From: JAHRVQ01 sp963976815
Lineage (GTDB): Bacteria > Pseudomonadota > Gammaproteobacteria > Pseudomonadales > Azotimanducaceae
Direction: 5' to 3'
DNA length: 64,000 nt
Assembly (NCBI GenBank): GCA_963976815.1
Contig: CAXBLU010000007.1
Coordinates: 1-64,000 of the forward strand
This document shows positions 59,898 to 64,000 of this stretch, piece by piece (position 1 is the stretch's first letter; the number at the start of each line of letters is the position of its first letter). The position numbers were made by a program, and so were the translations under genes. Below the pieces are notes generated by a model. It was given only the letters and a program-made list of their open reading frames with translations. It had not been told where the DNA came from and did no database searches.

Positions 59898-62777
59898 TTA
59901 CAGTTCTACACTCACACCGGCGTAATAGCGACGACCAATTACGTCATACGCTTCACCAGCAGTGTTGATACCAGTACCACCATAGTTTGAACCCTGAGCC
60001 AGAGTTTCTGGATCTTCGTCAAACAGGTTATTGATACCAAAGTACACATTGATGGTATCCGTTACATCATAACCAGCGGAGAGGTCATGGTAGAAGATTG
60101 CATCTTTTGTATTGATATCTTTGCCGAAGCCATTTGTATCAATACCAAAAGTGTCGAGAGTCGGTGTATTGGAATCCACAACTTCATCCCAATAGCGAGT
60201 TCTCCAGGTAACAGACAAATCATCCAGCTGATAGATTGCGGTTAGATTCCAACGATGTTCTGGCTGCAGGATCTCGCCGAGACGGTCATCAACAATACCG
60301 GACTCAATTCCTATCAACTCCCACTCATCGATGTAGTTGTACAGCAAACTTAAGTTCAAGTTACCACGCAGTGAACTATTCATATCTGACAGTTCAGTAT
60401 TGTAGCTAACATCCAGGTCTAGACCCGCTGTATTGATATTGTTCTCATTACTTGAACCAGAGTCGACAGATACTAGCGCACCTACCGAATCCCGAACCAC
60501 AAGACCACCACAGGTTGGATCAAATGCACTGGCCGCGACTTCAAAGCAACGACGGACAATGTTGCCACGAGTTGTGATGGCAATCGCATCCTCTATCTCG
60601 ATGTCATACCAGTCAATTGCAACCACCAGACCTTCGACCATGGGCACATCAATCACTGCACCGATGGTAAATGATTCCGCCGTTTCCTCTTGCACATTGG
60701 GGTTACCACCAACACGACCACCAGTTGATTGGGTTTCCACCTGGGTCAGCGTAAATGCTCCAGTAGCTGCAATTCTAGCGGCAATAGGTGCGATGGACCG
60801 GCAGTTTGCATCGGCTGTCGGAGAGTTTGTAGAGGTTGCTGTAACACCTGCGCAAATATCAGGAACAGACGCGAAGGTCTCACCTGCACCAGCGAACAAA
60901 TCAGTAATGTTCGGTGCGCGAACCGATTCAGATATCGTACCTCGGAATCGCAACCAATCCAGTACCGGCGCATCAAATCCAACCTTCCAGGTCGAAAGAT
61001 CACCAACGGTGGAATAGTCACCTACACGTACAGCAGCTTCGATAATAAACTGATCAATTATCGGGAATCGCGCCTCTACGTAATAGTCAGTTACATCGTA
61101 CTCACCGCCAGTCGCGGCAATAGCATTACCGGATATTATACCGGACTGCACCAGACCACTTGGCGATTCATTGCCTTCTTCACGTCGGTACTCAATACCA
61201 CCGGCAACACCAACTCGGCCACCAGGTAGTTCTAACGGTGTTTCACCTGACGCGTTAACGCCAAACACTGTCTGCTCTACTTCAGCATCAAATGTTGTCG
61301 CCGCAGAAAGATACGCAACCTGAGCAGCATCAATGGTACCCAAACCAAATGGGTTAAAAGGTACACAGCCCGCTTGCCGTGCAGAAGCATCGACACATTG
61401 AACCACTCCATTCACCAATTCAACGTCGAGAGCTTGACGCGCACGTTCTACGTTGAAGTTACCATTGCTCACTAAAGTGGTTTTGTTAGAACCCCAGGAA
61501 GCATATGCATTTACCGCCCAGTCATCGTTGATTTGATAGTCAAGATCCAAATTACCGTAAATGGTAGTTCTGTCTGCACGACCTCCGCGATCACCAAATT
61601 CGACCAGTCGACGGGCCGTGACGTTGTTACCAAGATCCGTTAGATCCACCGCGCCGGATGCTAATAGATTCTGTTTCAACAACTCAGGCATCACGAGTGA
61701 CGTCGCAATATCGTAGTTGCCTGTTTGGCCAACATCCGTATTAAAGATATTGGTATTCAAATCCAGAGGCACAGGTTCAATATCAGAAGACGTTGCCGTC
61801 TCGTTATAACCCAGCATCATTTTGATAGACAGATCATCGTTTATCTCATAGGAGATACCACCCGCTGCATAACGGCGTTCAATTGGGATGAGTAATTGAC
61901 GACTGCTGGCGCGATTAAATCGGTCAGAGTTCGCTTGATCTCCGATACCTGAACGGAATGGTTGACCATTTCCCAGGAACCCGCCGAATCGTCCGACAGG
62001 AGGAAATGATGAGCCCAGGTAAACATAATCGTCAGAAAATCCATCACCCGTTGTATCAGCTTCGATAATGTCGGTGTCGGAGAAACTACGATCCCGTGCA
62101 TGAATGCCTTCTTCGTCGGAGTAGCCGAATGTCATCCAGGCGTTACCTCGATCGAAGTTACCACCTATCGCGATATCAATGTCAGTTTGCTCACGGTCGC
62201 TTTCAGCTGATACGCCGGTCCGAACATTCATGCTGACGCCTTCATAATCATCTTTAAGAATGATGTTTACGACCCCAGCAATTGCATCAGAACCATAAAC
62301 AGCGGAAGCACCACCGGTAATGATTTCAATTCGATCAACCATAGCAGTTGGAATTGTGCTCATATCAACGGCATAACCCGAACCCGGGTTGAAGCCGGAC
62401 ACAAATCGTTTGCCATTGATCAAAGTCAACGTACGTTCCTGGTTTAGATTGCGTAACGCGTTGGTCACCAGTCCCGAAGAGGTTGTGCTAAAAGTAGAGT
62501 TACTCTGGTTACTCGCAGCAATAGAAGATGGCAGTTTCTCAAGCAGTTCACCGATATTGGTTGTACCAATACCTTTGATCTCATTGCTACCAATGACAGT
62601 CATAGGTGTAGGAGAGTCGGCGTTAGAACGACGAATCCTAGAACCAGTGACGACAACCTCTTCAAGCATGCTGTCATCATCGTCAGCGAGCACCGGTATG
62701 GTATAACCAGTTGCGCCAACACCGGCTGCAAGCGCAAACGCTAGCGACCAGTTAGAAGCTTTCTTGCTTAATCTCAT
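59898..62777 (-). CDS. TonB-dependent outer-membrane receptor
   Basis: A 959-residue receptor with signal peptide (cleavage near PVLADD, about residue 32), TonB-box-like region LEEVVVTGSRIRR, plug domain (about 45-170: TPMTVIGSNEIKGIGTTNIGELLEKLPSS, NQERTLTLINGKRF, AVYGSDAIAGVVNIILKDD) and a 22-stranded beta-barrel ending DVIGRRYYAGVSVEL with a C-terminal hydrophobic residue. Such receptors import siderophores, cobalamin, nickel, carbohydrates or other large molecules; the long, Asn/Asp/Gly-rich barrel resembles those of marine Gammaproteobacteria. Substrate unknown. A paralogue begins to the right. Confidence 0.92.
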   Translation of the reverse strand: MRLSKKASNWSLAFALAAGVGATGYTIPVLADDDDSMLEEVVVTGSRIRRSNADSPTPMTVIGSNEIKGIGTTNIGELLEKLPSSIAASNQSNSTFSTTSSGLVTNALRNLNQERTLTLINGKRFVSGFNPGSGYAVDMSTIPTAMVDRIEIITGGASAVYGSDAIAGVVNIILKDDYEGVSMNVRTGVSAESDREQTDIDIAIGGNFDRGNAWMTFGYSDEEGIHARDRSFSDTDIIEADTTGDGFSDDYVYLGSSFPPVGRFGGFLGNGQPFRSGIGDQANSDRFNRASSRQLLIPIERRYAAGGISYEINDDLSIKMMLGYNETATSSDIEPVPLDLNTNIFNTDVGQTGNYDIATSLVMPELLKQNLLASGAVDLTDLGNNVTARRLVEFGDRGGRADRTTIYGNLDLDYQINDDWAVNAYASWGSNKTTLVSNGNFNVERARQALDVELVNGVVQCVDASARQAGCVPFNPFGLGTIDAAQVAYLSAATTFDAEVEQTVFGVNASGETPLELPGGRVGVAGGIEYRREEGNESPSGLVQSGIISGNAIAATGGEYDVTDYYVEARFPIIDQFIIEAAVRVGDYSTVGDLSTWKVGFDAPVLDWLRFRGTISESVRAPNITDLFAGAGETFASVPDICAGVTATSTNSPTADANCRSIAPIAARIAATGAFTLTQVETQSTGGRVGGNPNVQEETAESFTIGAVIDVPMVEGLVVAIDWYDIEIEDAIAITTRGNIVRRCFEVAASAFDPTCGGLVVRDSVGALVSVDSGSSNENNINTAGLDLDVSYNTELSDMNSSLRGNLNLSLLYNYIDEWELIGIESGIVDDRLGEILQPEHRWNLTAIYQLDDLSVTWRTRYWDEVVDSNTPTLDTFGIDTNGFGKDINTKDAIFYHDLSAGYDVTDTINVYFGINNLFDEDPETLAQGSNYGGTGINTAGEAYDVIGRRYYAGVSVEL

Positions 62778-63141
62778 TTGAAATTCCCCAAGTTAGTGGA
62801 AGTAATTTATGGTGAGAACGAAGGGTGACCCGTATTGACGCTCGACTATCTTTCACGCCAACAAGATCACTTCGGCACTGTCCGGTTTTGCTTAAATTCT
62901 TTAGCAGAGCTTTTACTCGCAGCTTCTTTTGAAAGCCTTTAGGCAAAAATGGAGTTCCCCCCCGAAGCACACCTGGGTTTTCGTTTCTCGTACGCTTAGT
63001 TGCCGGTTTTTCGGGATAGGTTTCATTGCGCGGGGCTTTTTTTAAGAAAAAATGAAGAAAACTGCGATATTTCTCAATTACCTGGGGAAGGTATGGGGAG
63101 GAGCCACAGGGTGCAGCTCCTTTTCCTACTTATGCTATTGA
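62778..63141. other. Upstream region of the TonB receptor gene (no gene seen)
   Basis: This 364-base stretch contains the receptor ribosome binding site (GGGGAAT before the ATG), an oligo-C run near 62957-62963, and an AGGAGC/GCTCCT hairpin (63099-63121) followed by TTTT on the plus strand near the end of the 188-residue gene. Short open frames (62752-62970, 63000-63194) have no coding features. No clear Fur box is visible. Confidence 0.6.
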
Positions 63142-63708
63142 TTATCTTAGTCTTTCTGCACGCACACTCTTCTTCCGTGCATCTGATTTCATGAGATAGG
63201 AACCCAGGTACGCTTTACTGATAATTGCGGTCTCACCGACTTTGATACGCCACTTACCCGGCTTATCTTTCTGACGCCAGACCTGACCATTTTCTAGATA
63301 CACCACATACTCGTTGGTGGGACTAATCGAGATGCGAGTCACCTTGCTTGAGATTTGGTCAATGGACTCAATCTCTAGCTCCCGGCTTACGACTTCTTGA
63401 ACCTCGGATTCCGATTTACCGAACATTTCCTCAGGTGCAACTTTTGCGGGCGCCGGCCGAGCAACTACAGCTTCGGTGGTTTTGTTATCGGTGATTGGTG
63501 TCTTAGATCCCAAAGCCGCCGAGGCGGTTTTTGCGCTAGTTGACGAGATGGGTAGGGCTGGGAGCCCATCGGCTAAACGGTCGTAGCACTGCAACCGCAA
63601 CGCGAGGCTCTGAATTCCCCGACACTGAGCAAGCCCTGTCTGCAGGTCTGCAGCACTAGCGTGGGTGAACCAAGCGAAGAATAAAACGGCGACTAAGAAT
63701 CGAGACAT
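63142..63708 (-). CDS. Secreted conserved hypothetical protein with Cys motif
   Basis: A 188-residue protein with a signal peptide (MSRFLVAVLFFAWFTHASA), a QCRGIQSLALRLQCYDRLA motif (two cysteines that probably bridge, seen in TagO/VasI-like and other envelope proteins), an Ala/Ser/Pro-rich linker, and a C-terminal beta-domain VYLENGQVWRQKDKPGKWRIKVGETAIISKAYLGSYLM typical of an unnamed proteobacterial family. The ATG at 63708 has GGAGG five bases upstream and is chosen over open-frame starts to 63819. No T6SS genes nearby, so TagO function is not claimed. Confidence 0.8.
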   Translation of the reverse strand: MSRFLVAVLFFAWFTHASAADLQTGLAQCRGIQSLALRLQCYDRLADGLPALPISSTSAKTASAALGSKTPITDNKTTEAVVARPAPAKVAPEEMFGKSESEVQEVVSRELEIESIDQISSKVTRISISPTNEYVVYLENGQVWRQKDKPGKWRIKVGETAIISKAYLGSYLMKSDARKKSVRAERLR

Positions 63709-63828
63709 AAAGCCTCCAATATGAAAGAAGAGCGCATTATAAACGTAACCGGGCAGAGAGAAGAAACTCATCCTGCAGATTCTAAGCACCATCAAACGGT
63801 ATGCTGCTAGAAATACCAAATTTTAGAC

Positions 63829-63858
63829 AAAAAAAAGCCGCGCAAAGCGCGGCTTTTT
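63829..63858. terminator. Intrinsic terminator after the second TonB receptor gene
   Basis: GCCGCGC-AAA-GCGCGGC (63837-63853) has eight A before and TTTTT after. On the minus strand it follows the stop of the truncated receptor by about 30 bases. It is nearly identical to the terminator at 59848-59878. Confidence 0.9.
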
Positions 63859-63880
63859 CAAGGGTATTTAAACCGTCAAC

Positions 63881-64000
63881 CTATAGGTCAACAGTTACAC
63901 CAGCATAGTAGCGACGACCAATTACGTCATACGCTTCAGGAGCAGTGTTAATACCTGTAGAGCCGTAGTTAGAGAACTGAGTTAATGCACGAGGTGGTTC
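63881..64000 (-). CDS. TonB-dependent receptor, C-terminal 39 residues (cut by window edge)
   Basis: Forty codons including the TAG stop are present; translation ends NYGSTGINTAPEAYDVIGRR-YYAGVTVDL, which is close to the end of the receptor at 59898 (NYGGTGINTAGEAYDVIGRR-YYAGVSVEL). This identifies a tandem paralogue continuing to the right beyond the window. The final barrel strand ends in a hydrophobic residue as required for Bam insertion. Confidence 0.9.
   Translation of the reverse strand, partial: EPPRALTQFSNYGSTGINTAPEAYDVIGRRYYAGVTVDL

Noticed and set aside
60433..61229. Plus-strand open frames of 194 and 166 residues within the TonB receptor gene
   Set aside because: They are antisense to the barrel region and are low complexity.
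63142..63708. Type VI secretion protein TagO/VasI
   Set aside because: Only the short CxxI...LxCYDxLA motif is shared, which is found in several families; no other type VI genes are near.

Overview
The window looks like the chromosome of a Gram-negative gammaproteobacterium, probably marine and related to Pseudomonadales/Cellvibrionales. The evidence is a partial 16S gene with a Gammaproteobacteria-type rrn promoter and boxA, a run of genes (rluD, bamD, pilSR, minor pilins, ispH, slpA, lspA, ribF, murJ, rpsT, proB, obgE, rpmA, rplU, ispB) that as far as I recall follows the same neighbourhood as in Pseudomonas, plus type IV pili, TonB receptors and a sortase-system-type two-component pair. 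I see no phage, insertion sequence or CRISPR array.

Layout. 1-343 is the 5' part of a 16S rRNA gene (minus) with its leader and P1 promoter up to about 785. 913-5782 (minus) carries msrPQ, pssA and ilvIH. 5969-13091 carries a DUF4124 protein (+), pgeF/rluD (-), then bamD, pilS, pilR and a FimT-like pseudopilin (+). 13131-26251 (minus) is a type IV pilus minor-pilin/tip operon (pilE, fimU, pilV, pilW, pilX, pilY1, pilY2) dominated by a 3,091-residue PilY1 whose N-terminal 1,800 residues are a cadherin/Ig-like repeat array. 26389-30811 (minus) holds ispH, slpA, lspA, ribF and murJ; ileS, usually between ribF and lspA, is missing. 30919-35467 holds rpsT (+), obgE-proB (-), rplU-rpmA (-) and ispB (+).

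35486-49747 is more accessory: a sorbosone-dehydrogenase-like protein, an SDR, an RND/MMPL exporter overlapping an APC permease, a universal stress protein coupled to a cytochrome c lipoprotein, a TVP38-family protein, a peptide transporter coupled to a sulfatase, and an nfeD plus two SPFH genes operon. 50010-52885 is a response regulator/histidine kinase pair resembling PdsR/PdsS. 53124-56224 has a conserved unknown protein, an ArsR-methyltransferase fusion (SahR-like) and ahcY. 56329-59801 has tesB and a MoxR/VWA pair. The right end has two paralogous TonB-dependent receptors (the second cut by the window edge) around a small secreted protein.

Working together: PilS/PilR probably control pilus genes; FimU/PilV/PilW/PilX plus PilY1 would form the pilus tip complex, which in this organism would carry a very long adhesive stalk. 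A recurring oddity is short tandem repeats with unrelated sequences (14, 14, 14, 15, 18 and 22 bp periods) in front of genes, including an in-frame one that multiplies the possible start codons of pilW.
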